A DNA stretch of 64,000 bases from Pampus argenteus (lineage: Eukaryota; Chordata; Actinopteri; Scombriformes; Stromateidae). Under the pieces are notes generated by a model. That model saw nothing but the letters and a program-made list of their open reading frames with translations, did not search any database and was not told the origin of the DNA. The DNA lies in the NCBI GenBank assembly GCA_036937835.1, contig CM072869.1:24815001-24879000 (forward strand), in the 5' to 3' direction. Position numbers and translations under genes: made by a program. How positions within the stretch are numbered: the first letter of the stretch is position 1; every line of letters starts with the position of its first letter. Of this stretch, positions 13,701-26,759 are shown piece by piece.

Positions 13701-15700
13701 CAAACATGGTTTTAATTGAAATGATTGCTCTTTGTTAAAGAAAAACTGTATTTGTCATTTTTGGCCTTCTCTCATCGAGAGAAACCTTTTTTTTTTTTTT
13801 TACAAATGTTTGAGTAAAAGCTGTAAGAAGCTGGCAGAAGTGAGTTTTTTGGTCCTAATCATTAGAAATCAGTTACTTGTTGATGGCAAACATGATTTTG
13901 ATTGAAATGATTGCTCTTTGTTAAAGAAAAACTGTATTTGTCATTTCTGGCCTTCTCTCGTCTAGAGAAAGCTATTTTTACAAATGTTACAGTAAAAGCT
14001 GTAAGAAGCTCGCAGAAGTGAGTTTTTTTGTCCTAATCATTAGAAATCAGTTACTTGTTGATGGCAAACATGGTTTTAATTGAAATGATTGCTCTTTGTT
14101 AAAGAAAAACTGTATTTGTCATTTTTGGCCTTCTCTCATCGAGAGAAACCTATTTTTTTTTTTACAAATGTTTGAGTAAAAGCTGTAACAAGCTCGCAGA
14201 AGTGAGTTTTTTGGTCCTAATCATTAGAAATCAGTTACTTGTTGATGGCAAACATGATTTTGATTGAAAATATTGCTCTTTGTTAAAGAAAAACTGTATT
14301 TGTCATTTTTGGCCTTCTCTCATCGAGAGAAACCTATTTTTTTTTACAAATGTTTGAGTAAAAGCTCTAAGAAGCTGGCAGAAGTGAGTTTTTTGGTCCT
14401 AATCATTAGAAATCAGTTACTTGTTGATGGCAAACATGGTTTTAATTGAAAATATTGCTCTTTGTTTAAGAAAAACTGTATTTGTCATTTTTGGTGTTCT
14501 CTTGTCGATAGAAAAATACATTTAGAAATGTTACTGTAAAAGCTGGAAGAAGCAGGCAGAATTGAGTTTTTTGGTCCTAATCATTAGAAATCAGTTACCT
14601 GTTGATGGCAAACATGATTTTGATTGGAAATATTGCTCTTTGTTAAAGAAAAACTGTATTTGTCATTTTTGGCCTTCTCTCATCGAGAGAAACCTATTTT
14701 TTTTTACAAATGTTTGAGTAAAAGCTGTAAGAAGCTGGCAGAAGTGAGTTTTTTGGTCCTAATCATTAGAAATCAGTTACTTGTTGATGGCAAACATTAT
14801 TTTGATTGAAAATATTGCTCATTGTTTAAGAAAAACTGTATTTGTCATTTTTGGCGTTCTCTTGTCGAGAGAAAAATACATTTAGAAATGTTACTGTAAA
14901 AGCTGGAAGAAGCAGGCAGAAGTGAGTTTTTTGGTCCTAATCATTAGAAATCAGTTACTTGTTGATGGCAAACATGATTTTGATTGAAATGATTGCTCTT
15001 TGTTAAAGAAAATCTGTATTTGTCATTTCTGGCCTTCTCTCGTCTAGAGAAAGCTATTCTTACAAATGTTACAGTAAAAGCTGTAAGAAGCTCGCAGAAG
15101 TGAGTTTTTTGGTCCTAATCATTAGAAATCAGTTACTTGTTGATGGCAAACATGGTTTTAATTGAAAATATTGCTCTTTGTTTAAGAAAAACTGTATTTG
15201 TCATTTTTGGTGTTCTCTTGTCGATAGAAAAATACATTTAGAAATGTTACTGTAAAAGCTGGAAGAAGCAGGCAGAATTGAGTTTTTTGGTCCTAATCAT
15301 TAGAAATCAGTTACCTGTTGATGGCAAACATGATTTTGATTGGAAATATTGCTCTTTGTTTTAGATAAACTGTAGTTGTCATTTTTTGCCTTCTCTCGCC
15401 GAGAGAAACCTATTTTTTACAAATGTTTCAGTAAAAGCTGTAAGAAGCTCGCAGAAGTGAGTTTTTTGGTCCTAATCATTAGAAACCAGTTACTTGTTGA
15501 TGGCAAACATGATTTTGATTGAAATGATTGCTCTTTGTTAAAGAAAAACTGTATTTGTCATTTCTGGCCTTCTCTCGTCTAGAGAAAGCTATTTTTACAA
15601 ATGTTACAGTAAAAGCTGTAAGAAGCTCGCAGAAGTAAGTTTTTTGGTCCTAATCATTAGAAATCAGTTACTTGTTGATCGCAAACATGATTTTGATTGA
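10770..15700. repeat. Higher-order duplication, ~2.69-3.05 kb period
   Basis: About 10770-12650 is repeated at about 13461-15700. The offset is 2,691 bp at first (11573 to 14264) and about 3,051 bp after two additional monomers (around 14450-14810) in the right copy. Shared variants include gctgtaacaagctcgcag (near 11493 and 14184), agctattcttac (near 12001 and 15052) and attagaaaccagttac (near 12429 and 15480). Confidence 0.75.
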
Positions 15701-16643
15701 AAATATTGCTCTTTGTTTAAGAAAAACTGTATTTGTCATTTTTGGCGTTCTCTTGTCGATAGAAAAATACATTTAGAAATGTTACTGTAAAAGCTGGAAA
15801 AAGCAGGCAGAATTGAGTTTTTTGGTCCTAATCATTAGAAATCAGTTACCTGTTGATGGCAAACATTATTTTGACTGAAAATATTGCTCTTTGTTTTAGA
15901 TAAACTGTAGTTGTCATACGTTGCCTTCTCTCGCCGAGAGAAACCTATTTCTTACAAATGTTTCAGTAAAAGCTGGAAGAAGCAGGCAGAAGTGAGTTTT
16001 TTGGTCCTAATCATTAGAAATCAGTTACTTGTTGATGGCAAACATGATTTTGATTGAAATGATTGCTCTTTGTTAAAGAAAAACTGCAGTCGTCATTTTT
16101 GGGCTTCTCTCATCGAGAGAAACCTATTTTTTTTTACTAATTGTTTGAGTAAAAGCTGGAAGAAGCAGGCAGAAGTGAGTTTTTTGGTCCTAATCATTAG
16201 AAATCAGTTACTTGTTGATGGCAAACATGATTTTGATTGAAATGATTGCTCGTTGTTAAAGAAAAACTGTATTTGTCATTTTTGGCGTTCTCTTGTCGAT
16301 AAAAAAATACATTTAGAAATGTTACTGTAAAAGCTGAAAAAAGCAGGCAGAATTGAGTTTTTTGTTCCTAATCATTAGAAATCAGTTACTTGTTGATGGC
16401 AAACATTATTTTGATTGAAAATATTGCTCTTTGTTTAAGAAAAACTGTATTTGTCATTTTTGGCGTTCTCTTGTCGAGAGAAAAATACATTTAGAAATGT
16501 TACTGTAAAAGCTGGAAGAAGCAGGCAGAAGTGAGTTTTTTGGTCCTAATCATTAGAAATCAGTTACTTGTTGATGGGAAACATTATTTTGATTGAAAAT
16601 ATTGCTCTTTGTTTAAGAAAAACTGTATTTGTCATTTTTGGCG

Positions 16644-16660
16644 TTCTCTTGTCTAGAGAA
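16644..16660. repeat. Hybrid monomer joined at the dyad
   Basis: The left part (gtatttgtcatttttggcg ttctctt) is of the subtype normally followed by gaaaaatacattt. The right part (gtctagagaaagctattttt) belongs to another subtype. The switch falls inside the dyad. The copy at 23640-23656 arose by the 6,996-bp duplication. Confidence 0.65.
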
Positions 16661-17329
16661 AGCTATTTTTACAAATGTTACAGTAAAAGTTGTAAGAAGC
16701 TCGCAGAAGTGAGTTTTTTGGTCCTAATCATTAGAAATCAGTTACTTGTTGATGGCAAACATGGTTTTGATTGAAAATATTGCTCTTTATTTAAGAAAAA
16801 CTGTAGTTGTCATGTTTGGCCTTCTCTTGTCTAGAGAAAGCTATTTTTACAAATGTTACAGTAAAAGTTGTAAGAAGCTCGCAGAAGTGAGTTTTTTGGT
16901 CCTAATCATTAGAAATCAGTTACTTGTTGATGGCAAACATGGTTTTAATTGAAAATATTGCTCTTTGTTTAAGAAAAACTGTATTTGTCATTTTTGGCGT
17001 TCTCTTGTCGATAGAAAAATACATTTAGAAATGTTACTGTAAAAGCTGGAAGAAGCAGGCAGAAGTGAATTTTTTGGTCCTAATCATTAGAAATCAGTTA
17101 CCTGTTGATGGCAAACATTATTTTGATTGAAAATATTGCTCTTTGTTTTAGATAAACTGTAGTTGTCATTTTTTGCCTTCTCTCGCCGAGAGAAACCTAT
17201 TTTTTACAAATGTTTCAGTAAAAGCTGTAAGAAGCTCGCAGAAGTGAGTTTTTTGGTCCTAATCATTAGAAATCAGTTACTTGTTGATGGTAAACATGGT
17301 TTTGATTGAAAATATTGCTCTTTATTTAC

Positions 17330-19914
17330 GAAAAACTGTAGTTGTCATGTTTGGCCTTCTCTTGTCTAGAGAAAGCTATTTTTACAAATGTTACAGTAAA
17401 AGTTGTAAGAAGCTCGCAGAAGTGAGTTTTTTGGTCCTAATCATTAGAAATCAGTTACTTGTTGATGGCAAACATGGTTTTAATTGAAAATATTGCTCTT
17501 TATTTAAGAAAAACTGCAGTTGTCATTTTTGGGCTTCTCTCATCGAGAGAAACCTATTTTTTTTACAAATGTTTGAGTAAAAGCTGTAAGAAGCTGGCAG
17601 AAGTGAGTTTTTTGGTCCTAATCATTAGAAATCAGTTAGTTGTTGATGGCAAACATGATTTTGATTGAAAATATTGCTCTTTGTTAAAGAAAAACTGTAG
17701 TTGTCATTTTTGGCCTTCTCTCGACGAGAGAAACCTTTTTTTTTTTTTACAAATGTTTGAGTAAAAGCTGTAAGAAGCTGGCAGAAGTGAGTTTTTTGGT
17801 CCTAATCATTAGAAATCAGTTACTTGTTGATGGCAAACATTATTTTGATTGAAAATATTGCTCTTTGTTTAAGAAAAACTGTATTTGTCATTTTTGGCGT
17901 TCTCTTGTAGAGAGAAAAATACATTTAGAAAAGTTACAGTAAAAGCTGTGAGAAGCTTGCAGAAGTGAGTTTTTTGGTCCTAATCATTAGAAATCAGTTA
18001 CTTGTTGATGGCAAACATGATTTTGATTGAAATGATTGCTCTTTGTTAAAGAAAAACTGTATTTGTCATTTCTGGCCTTCTCTCGTCTAGAGAAAGCTAT
18101 TTTTACAAATATTACAGTAAAAGCTGTAAGAAGCTGGCAGAAGTGAGTTTTTTGGTCCTAATCATTAGAAATCAGTTACTTGTTGATGGCAAACATGGTT
18201 TTAATTGAAAATATTGCTCTTTGTTTAAGAAAAACTGTATTTGTCATTTTTGGCGTTCTCTTGTCGAGAGAAAAATACATTTAGAAATGTTACTGTAAAA
18301 GCTGGAAGAAGCAGGCAAAATTGAGTTTTTTGGTCCTAATCATTAGAAATCAGTTACCTGTTGATGGCAAACATTTTTTTTGATTGAAAATATTGCTCTT
18401 TATTTTAGATAAACTGTAGTTGTCATTTTTTGCCTTCTCTCGCCGAGAGAAACCTATTTTTTACAAATGTTTCAGTAAAAGTTGTAAGAAGTTGGCAGAA
18501 GTGAGTTCTTTGGTCCTAATCATTAGAAATCAGTTACTTGTTGATCGCAAACATGATTTTGATTGAAAATATTGCTCTTTGTTTTAGATAAACTGTAGTT
18601 GTCATTTTTTGCCTTCTCTCGCCGAGAGAAACCTATTTTTTACAAATGTTTCAGTAAAAGCTGTAAGAAGCGCGCAGAAGTGAGTTTTTTGGTCCTAATC
18701 ATTAGAAATCAGTTACTTGTTGATGGCAAACATGATTTTGATTGAAATGATTGCTCTTTGTTAAAGAAAAACTGTAGTTGTCATGTTTGGCCTTCTCTTG
18801 TCTAGAGAAAGCTATTTTTACAAATGTTACAGTAAAAGTTGTAAGAAGCTCGCAGAAGTGAGTTTTTTGGTCCTAATCATTAGAAATCAGTTACTTGTTG
18901 ATGGCAAACATGGTTTTAATTGAAAATATTGCTCTTTATTTAAGAAAAACTGCAGTTGTCATTTTTGGGCTTCTCTCATCGAGAGAAACCTATTTTTTTT
19001 ACAAATGTTTGAGTAAAAGCTGTAAGAAGCTGGCAGAAGTGAGTTTTTTGGTCCTAATCATTAGAAATCAGTTAGTTGTTGATGGCAAACATGATTTTGA
19101 TTGAAAATATTGCTCTTTGTTAAAGAAAAACTGTAGTTGTCATTTTTGGCCTTCTCTCGACGAGAGAAACCTTTTTTTTTTTTTTACAAATGTTTGAGTA
19201 AAAGCTGTAAGAAGCTGGCAGAAGTGAGTTTTTTGGTCCTAATCATTAGAAATCAGTTACTTGTTGATGGCAAACATTATTTTGATTGAAAATATTGCTC
19301 TTTGTTTAAGAAAAACTGTATTTGTCATTTTTGGCGTTCTCTTGTAGAGAGAAAAATACATTTAGAAAAGTTACAGTAAAAGCTGTGAGAAGCTTGCAGA
19401 AGTGAGTTTTTTGGTCCTAATCATTAGAAATCAGTTACTTGTTGATGGCAAACATGATTTTGATTGAAATGATTGCTCTTTGTTAAAGAAAAACTGTATT
19501 TGTCATTTCTGGCCTTCTCTCGTCTAGAGAAAGCTATTTTTACAAATATTACAGTAAAAGCTGTAAGAAGCTGGCAGAAGTGAGTTTTTTGGTCCTAATC
19601 ATTAGAAATCAGTTACTTGTTGATGGCAAACATGGTTTTAATTGAAAATATTGCTCTTTGTTTAAGAAAAACTGTATTTGTCATTTTTGGCGTTCTCTTG
19701 TCGAGAGAAAAATACATTTAGAAATGTTACTGTAAAAGCTGGAAGAAGCAGGCAAAATTGAGTTTTTTGGTCCTAATCATTAGAAATCAGTTACCTGTTG
19801 ATGGCAAACATTTTTTTTGATTGAAAATATTGCTCTTTGTTTTAGATAAACTGTAGTTGTCATTTTTTGCCTTCTCTCGCCGAGAGAAACCTATTTTTTA
19901 CAAATGTTTCAGTA
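17330..19914. repeat. Higher-order duplication, 1,436-bp period
   Basis: About 17330-18478 recurs at 18766-19914 (eight monomers). Both carry gttagttgttgatgg, ctctcgacgagagaaacc plus a long T run, ttgtagagagaaaaat, and aaacattttttttgattg. A related copy lies at about 9385-10500. The module recurs again at 24.4, 26.4 and 29.5 kb, so this is the most amplified block in the window. Confidence 0.8.
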
Positions 19915-22900
19915 AAAGCTGTAAGAAGCTCGCAGAAGTGAGTTTTTTGGTCCTAATCATTAGAAATCAGTTACTTGTTGATGGCAAACATGGTTTTGAT
20001 TGAAAATATTGCTCTTTATTTAAGAAAAACTGTAGTTGTCATGTTTGGCCTTCTCTTGTCTAGAGAAAGCTATTTTTACAAATGTTACAGTAAAAGTTGT
20101 AAGAAGCTCGCAGAAGTGAGTTTTTTGGTCCTAATCATTAGAAATCAGTTACTTGTTGATGGCAAACATGGTTTTAATTGAAAATATTGCTCTTTGTTTA
20201 AGAAAAACTGTATTTGTCATTTTTGGCGTTCTCTTGTCGATAGAAAAATACATTTAGAAATGTTACTGTAAAAGCTGGAAGAAGCAGGCAGAAGTGAGTT
20301 TTTTGGTCCTAATCATTAAAATCAGTTACCTGTTGATGGCAAACATTATTTTGATTGAAAATATTGCTCTTTGTTTTAAATAAACTGTAGTTGTCATTTT
20401 TTGCCTTCTCTCGCCGAGAGAAACCTATTTTTTACAAATGTTTCAGTAAAAGCTGTAAGAAGCTCGCAGAAGTGAGTTTTTTGGTCCTAATCATTAGAAA
20501 TCAGTTACTTGTTGATGGCAAACATGGTTTTGATTGAAAATATTGCTCTTTATTTACGAAAAACTGTAGTTGTCATGTTTGGCCTTCTCTTGTCTAGAGA
20601 AAGCTATTTTTACAAATGTTACAGTAAAAGTTGTAAGAAGCTCGCAGAAGTGAGTTTTTTGGTCCTAATCATTAGAAATCAGTTACTTGTTGATGGCAAA
20701 CATGGTTTTAATTGAAATGATTGCTCTTTGTTAAAGAAAAACTGTATTTGTCATTTTTGGCCTTCTCTCATCGAGAGAAACCTTTTTTTTTTTTTTTACA
20801 AATGTTTGAGTAAAAGCTGTAAGAAGCTGGCAGAAGTGAGTTTTTTGGTCCTAATCATTAGAAATCAGTTACTTGTTGATGGCAAACATGATTTTGATTG
20901 AAATGATTGCTCTTTGTTAAAGAAAAACTGTATTTGTCATTTCTGGCCTTCTCTCGTCTAGAGAAAGCTATTTTTACAAATGTTACAGTAAAAGCTGTAA
21001 GAAGCTCGCAGAAGTGAGTTTTTTTGTCCTAATCATTAGAAATCAGTTACTTGTTGATGGCAAACATGGTTTTAATTGAAATGATTGCTCTTTGTTAAAG
21101 AAAAACTGTATTTGTCATTTTTGGCCTTCTCTCATCGAGAGAAACCTATTTTTTTTTTTACAAATGTTTGAGTAAAAGCTGTAACAAGCTCGCAGAAGTG
21201 AGTTTTTTGGTCCTAATCATTAGAAATCAGTTACTTGTTGATGGCAAACATGATTTTGATTGAAAATATTGCTCTTTGTTAAAGAAAAACTGTATTTGTC
21301 ATTTTTGGCCTTCTCTCATCGAGAGAAACCTATTTTTTTTTACAAATGTTTGAGTAAAAGCTCTAAGAAGCTGGCAGAAGTGAGTTTTTTGGTCCTAATC
21401 ATTAGAAATCAGTTACTTGTTGATGGCAAACATGGTTTTAATTGAAAATATTGCTCTTTGTTTAAGAAAAACTGTATTTGTCATTTTTGGTGTTCTCTTG
21501 TCGATAGAAAAATACATTTAGAAATGTTACTGTAAAAGCTGGAAGAAGCAGGCAGAATTGAGTTTTTTGGTCCTAATCATTAGAAATCAGTTACCTGTTG
21601 ATGGCAAACATGATTTTGATTGGAAATATTGCTCTTTGTTAAAGAAAAACTGTATTTGTCATTTTTGGCCTTCTCTCATCGAGAGAAACCTATTTTTTTT
21701 TACAAATGTTTGAGTAAAAGCTGTAAGAAGCTGGCAGAAGTGAGTTTTTTGGTCCTAATCATTAGAAATCAGTTACTTGTTGATGGCAAACATTATTTTG
21801 ATTGAAAATATTGCTCATTGTTTAAGAAAAACTGTATTTGTCATTTTTGGCGTTCTCTTGTCGAGAGAAAAATACATTTAGAAATGTTACTGTAAAAGCT
21901 GGAAGAAGCAGGCAGAAGTGAGTTTTTTGGTCCTAATCATTAGAAATCAGTTACTTGTTGATGGCAAACATGATTTTGATTGAAATGATTGCTCTTTGTT
22001 AAAGAAAATCTGTATTTGTCATTTCTGGCCTTCTCTCGTCTAGAGAAAGCTATTCTTACAAATGTTACAGTAAAAGCTGTAAGAAGCTCGCAGAAGTGAG
22101 TTTTTTGGTCCTAATCATTAGAAATCAGTTACTTGTTGATGGCAAACATGGTTTTAATTGAAAATATTGCTCTTTGTTTAAGAAAAACTGTATTTGTCAT
22201 TTTTGGTGTTCTCTTGTCGATAGAAAAATACATTTAGAAATGTTACTGTAAAAGCTGGAAGAAGCAGGCAGAATTGAGTTTTTTGGTCCTAATCATTAGA
22301 AATCAGTTACCTGTTGATGGCAAACATGATTTTGATTGGAAATATTGCTCTTTGTTTTAGATAAACTGTAGTTGTCATTTTTTGCCTTCTCTCGCCGAGA
22401 GAAACCTATTTTTTACAAATGTTTCAGTAAAAGCTGTAAGAAGCTCGCAGAAGTGAGTTTTTTGGTCCTAATCATTAGAAACCAGTTACTTGTTGATGGC
22501 AAACATGATTTTGATTGAAATGATTGCTCTTTGTTAAAGAAAAACTGTATTTGTCATTTCTGGCCTTCTCTCGTCTAGAGAAAGCTATTTTTACAAATGT
22601 TACAGTAAAAGCTGTAAGAAGCTCGCAGAAGTAAGTTTTTTGGTCCTAATCATTAGAAATCAGTTACTTGTTGATCGCAAACATGATTTTGATTGAAAAT
22701 ATTGCTCTTTGTTTAAGAAAAACTGTATTTGTCATTTTTGGCGTTCTCTTGTCGATAGAAAAATACATTTAGAAATGTTACTGTAAAAGCTGGAAAAAGC
22801 AGGCAGAATTGAGTTTTTTGGTCCTAATCATTAGAAATCAGTTACCTGTTGATGGCAAACATTATTTTGACTGAAAATATTGCTCTTTGTTTTAGATAAA

Positions 22901-25900
22901 CTGTAGTTGTCATACGTTGCCTTCTCTCGCCGAGAGAAACCTATTTCTTACAAATGTTTCAGTAAAAGCTGGAAGAAGCAGGCAGAAGTGAGTTTTTTGG
23001 TCCTAATCATTAGAAATCAGTTACTTGTTGATGGCAAACATGATTTTGATTGAAATGATTGCTCTTTGTTAAAGAAAAACTGCAGTCGTCATTTTTGGGC
23101 TTCTCTCATCGAGAGAAACCTATTTTTTTTTACTAATTGTTTGAGTAAAAGCTGGAAGAAGCAGGCAGAAGTGAGTTTTTTGGTCCTAATCATTAGAAAT
23201 CAGTTACTTGTTGATGGCAAACATGATTTTGATTGAAATGATTGCTCGTTGTTAAAAAAAAACTGTATTTGTCATTTTTGGCGTTCTCTTGTCGATAAAA
23301 AAATACATTTAGAAATGTTACTGTAAAAGCTGAAAAAAGCAGGCAGAATTGAGTTTTTTGTTCCTAATCATTAGAAATCAGTTACTTGTTGATGGCAAAC
23401 ATTATTTTGATTGAAAATATTGCTCTTTGTTTAAGAAAAACTGTATTTGTCATTTTTGGCGTTCTCTTGTCGAGAGAAAAATACATTTAGAAATGTTACT
23501 GTAAAAGCTGGAAGAAGCAGGCAGAAGTGAGTTTTTTGGTCCTAATCATTAGAAATCAGTTACTTGTTGATGGGAAACATTATTTTGATTGAAAATATTG
23601 CTCTTTGTTTAAGAAAAACTGTATTTGTCATTTTTGGCGTTCTCTTGTCTAGAGAAAGCTATTTTTACAAATGTTACAGTAAAAGTTGTAAGAAGCTCGC
23701 AGAAGTGAGTTTTTTGGTCCTAATCATTAGAAATCAGTTACTTGTTGATGGCAAACATGGTTTTGATTGAAAATATTGCTCTTTATTTAAGAAAAACTGT
23801 AGTTGTCATGTTTGGCCTTCTCTTGTCTAGAGAAAGCTATTTTTACAAATGTTACAGTAAAAGTTGTAAGAAGCTCGCAGAAGTGAGTTTTTTGGTCCTA
23901 ATCATTAGAAATCAGTTACTTGTTGATGGCAAACATGGTTTTAATTGAAAATATTGCTCTTTGTTTAAGAAAAACTGTATTTGTCATTTTTGGCGTTCTC
24001 TTGTCGATAGAAAAATACATTTAGAAATGTTACTGTAAAAGCTGGAAGAAGCAGGCAGAAGTGAATTTTTTGGTCCTAATCATTAGAAATCAGTTACCTG
24101 TTGATGGCAAACATTATTTTGATTGAAAATATTGCTCTTTGTTTTAGATAAACTGTAGTTGTCATTTTTTGCCTTCTCTCGCCGAGAGAAACCTATTTTT
24201 TACAAATGTTTCAGTAAAAGCTGTAAGAAGCTCGCAGAAGTGAGTTTTTTGGTCCTAATCATTAGAAATCAGTTACTTGTTGATGGTAAACATGGTTTTG
24301 ATTGAAAATATTGCTCTTTATTTACGAAAAACTGTAGTTGTCATGTTTGGCCTTCTCTTGTCTAGAGAAAGCTATTTTTACAAATGTTACAGTAAAAGTT
24401 GTAAGAAGCTCGCAGAAGTGAGTTCTTTGGTCCTAATCATTAGAAATCAGTTACTTGTTGATGGCAAACATGGTTTTAATTGAAAATATTGCTCTTTATT
24501 TAAGAAAAACTGCAGTTGTCATTTTTGGGCTTCTCTCATCGAGAGAAACCTATTTTTTTTACAAATGTTTGAGTAAAAGCTGTAAGAAGCTGGCAGAAGT
24601 GAGTTTTTTGGTCCTAATCATTAGAAATCAGTTAGTTGTTGATGGCAAACATGATTTTGATTGAAAATATTGCTCTTTGTTAAAGAAAAACTGTAGTTGT
24701 CATTTTTGGCCTTCTCTCGACGAGAGAAACCTTTTTTTTTTTTTACAAATGTTTGAGTAAAAGCTGTAAGAAGCTGGCAGAAGTGAGTTTTTTGGTCCTA
24801 ATCATTAGAAATCAGTTACTTGTTGATGGCAAACATTATTTTGATTGAAAATATTGCTCTTTGTTTAAGAAAAACTGTATTTGTCATTTTTGGCGTTCTC
24901 TTGTAGAGAGAAAAATACATTTAGAAAAGTTACAGTAAAAGCTGTGAGAAGCTTGCAGAAGTGAGTTTTTTGGTCCTAATCATTAGAAATCAGTTACTTG
25001 TTGATGGCAAACATGATTTTGATTGAAATGATTGCTCTTTGTTAAAGAAAAACTGTATTTGTCATTTCTGGCCTTCTCTCGTCTAGAGAAAGCTATTTTT
25101 ACAAATATTACAGTAAAAGCTGTAAGAAGCTGGCAGAAGTGAGTTTTTTGGTCCTAATCATTAGAAATCAGTTACTTGTTGATGGCAAACATGGTTTTAA
25201 TTGAAAATATTGCTCTTTGTTTAAGAAAAACTGTATTTGTCATTTTTGGCGTTCTCTTGTCGAGAGAAAAATACATTTAGAAATGTTACTGTAAAAGCTG
25301 GAAGAAGCAGGCAAAATTGAGTTTTTTGGTCCTAATCATTAGAAATCAGTTACCTGTTGATGGCAAACATTTTTTTTGATTGAAAATATTGCTCTTTATT
25401 TTAGATAAACTGTAGTTGTCATTTTTTGCCTTCTCTCGCCGAGAGAAACCTATTTTTTACAAATGTTTCAGTAAAAGCTGTAAGAAGCAGGCAGAATTGA
25501 GTTTTTTGGTCCTAATCATTAGAAATCAGTTACCTGTTGATGGCAAACATGATTTTGTTTGGAAATATTGCTCTTTGTTTTAGATAAACTGTAGTTGTCA
25601 TGTTTGGCCTTCTCTTGTCTAGAGAAAGCTATTTTTACAAATGTTACAATAAAAGTTGTAAGAAGCTCGCAGAAGTGAGTTTTTTGGTCCTAATCATTAG
25701 AAATCAGTTACTTGTTGATGGCAAACATGGTTTTAATTGAAAATATTGCTCTTTGTTTAAGAAAAACTGTATTTGTCATTTTTGGCGTTCTCTTGTCGAT
25801 AGAAAAATACATTTAGAAATGTTACTGTAAAAGCTGGAAGAAGCAGGCAGAAGTGAGTTTTTTGGTCCTAATCATTAAAATCAGTTACCTGTTGATGGCA

Positions 25901-25964
25901 AACATTATTTTGATTGAAAATATTGCTCTTTGTTTTAGATAAACTGTAGTTGTCATTTTTTGCC

Positions 25965-25981
25965 TTCTCTCGTCTAGAGAA
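25965..25981. repeat. Hybrid monomer joined at the dyad, amplified in the 11-mer repeat
   Basis: The left part gtagttgtcattttttgcc normally precedes ctctcgccgagagaaacc; here it is followed by ctctcgtctagagaaagc. The same hybrid is at 29004-29020 and 30974-30990, so it arose once and was amplified with the 1,969-bp repeat. Confidence 0.65.
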
Positions 25982-26759
25982 AGCTATTTTTACAAATGTT
26001 ACAGTAAAAGTTGTAAGAAGTTGGCAGAAGTGAGTTCTTTGGTCCTAATCATTAGAAATCAGTTACTTGTTGATCGCAAACATGATTTTGATTGAAAATA
26101 TTGCTCTTTGTTTTAGATAAACTGTAGTTGTCATTTTTTGCCTTCTCTCGCCGAGAGAAACCTATTTTTTACAAATGTTTCAGTAAAAGCTGTAAGAAGC
26201 GCGCAGAAGTGAGTTTTTTGGTCCTAATCATTAGAAATCAGTTACTTGTTGATGGCAAACATGATTTTGATTGAAATGATTGCTCTTTGTTAAAGAAAAA
26301 CTGTAGTTGTCATGTTTGGCCTTCTCTTGTCTAGAGAAAGCTATTTTTACAAATGTTACAGTAAAAGTTGTAAGAAGCTCGCAGAAGTGAGTTTTTTGGT
26401 CCTAATCATTAGAAATCAGTTACTTGTTGATGGCAAACATGGTTTTAATTGAAAATATTGCTCTTTATTTAAGAAAAACTGCAGTTGTCATTTTTGGGCT
26501 TCTCTCATCGAGAGAAACCTATTTTTTTTACAAATGTTTGAGTAAAAGCTGTAAGAAGCTGGCAGAAGTGAGTTTTTTGGTCCTAATCATTAGAAATCAG
26601 TTAGTTGTTGATGGCAAACATGATTTTGATTGAAAATATTGCTCTTTGTTAAAGAAAAACTGTAGTTGTCATTTTTGGCCTTCTCTCGACGAGAGAAACC
26701 TTTTTTTTTTTTTACAAATGTTTGAGTAAAAGCTGTAAGAAGCTGGCAGAAGTGAGTTT

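Larger units (their letters stand above)
12650..25471. repeat. Large higher-order duplication, 6,996-bp period
   Basis: About 12650-18475 and 19646-25471 are near-identical with a constant 6,996-bp offset (12979/19975, 14264/21260, 16568/23564, 17459/24455). Shared private variants include gttgatggtaaacatgg (17283 and 24279), tgtcatacgttgcc (15914 and 22910) and attgctcattgtttaag (14815 and 21811). A 1.17-kb stretch between the copies (18476-19645) is largely a second copy of the preceding block. Confidence 0.9.

Noticed and set aside
12650..25471. The large near-identical blocks as assembly duplication artefacts
   Set aside because: Not excluded, but copies differ by scattered substitutions and homopolymer lengths, and the LINE-containing unit differs by an L2 insertion and by three monomers, which argues for real copies. 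Spanning reads would settle it.
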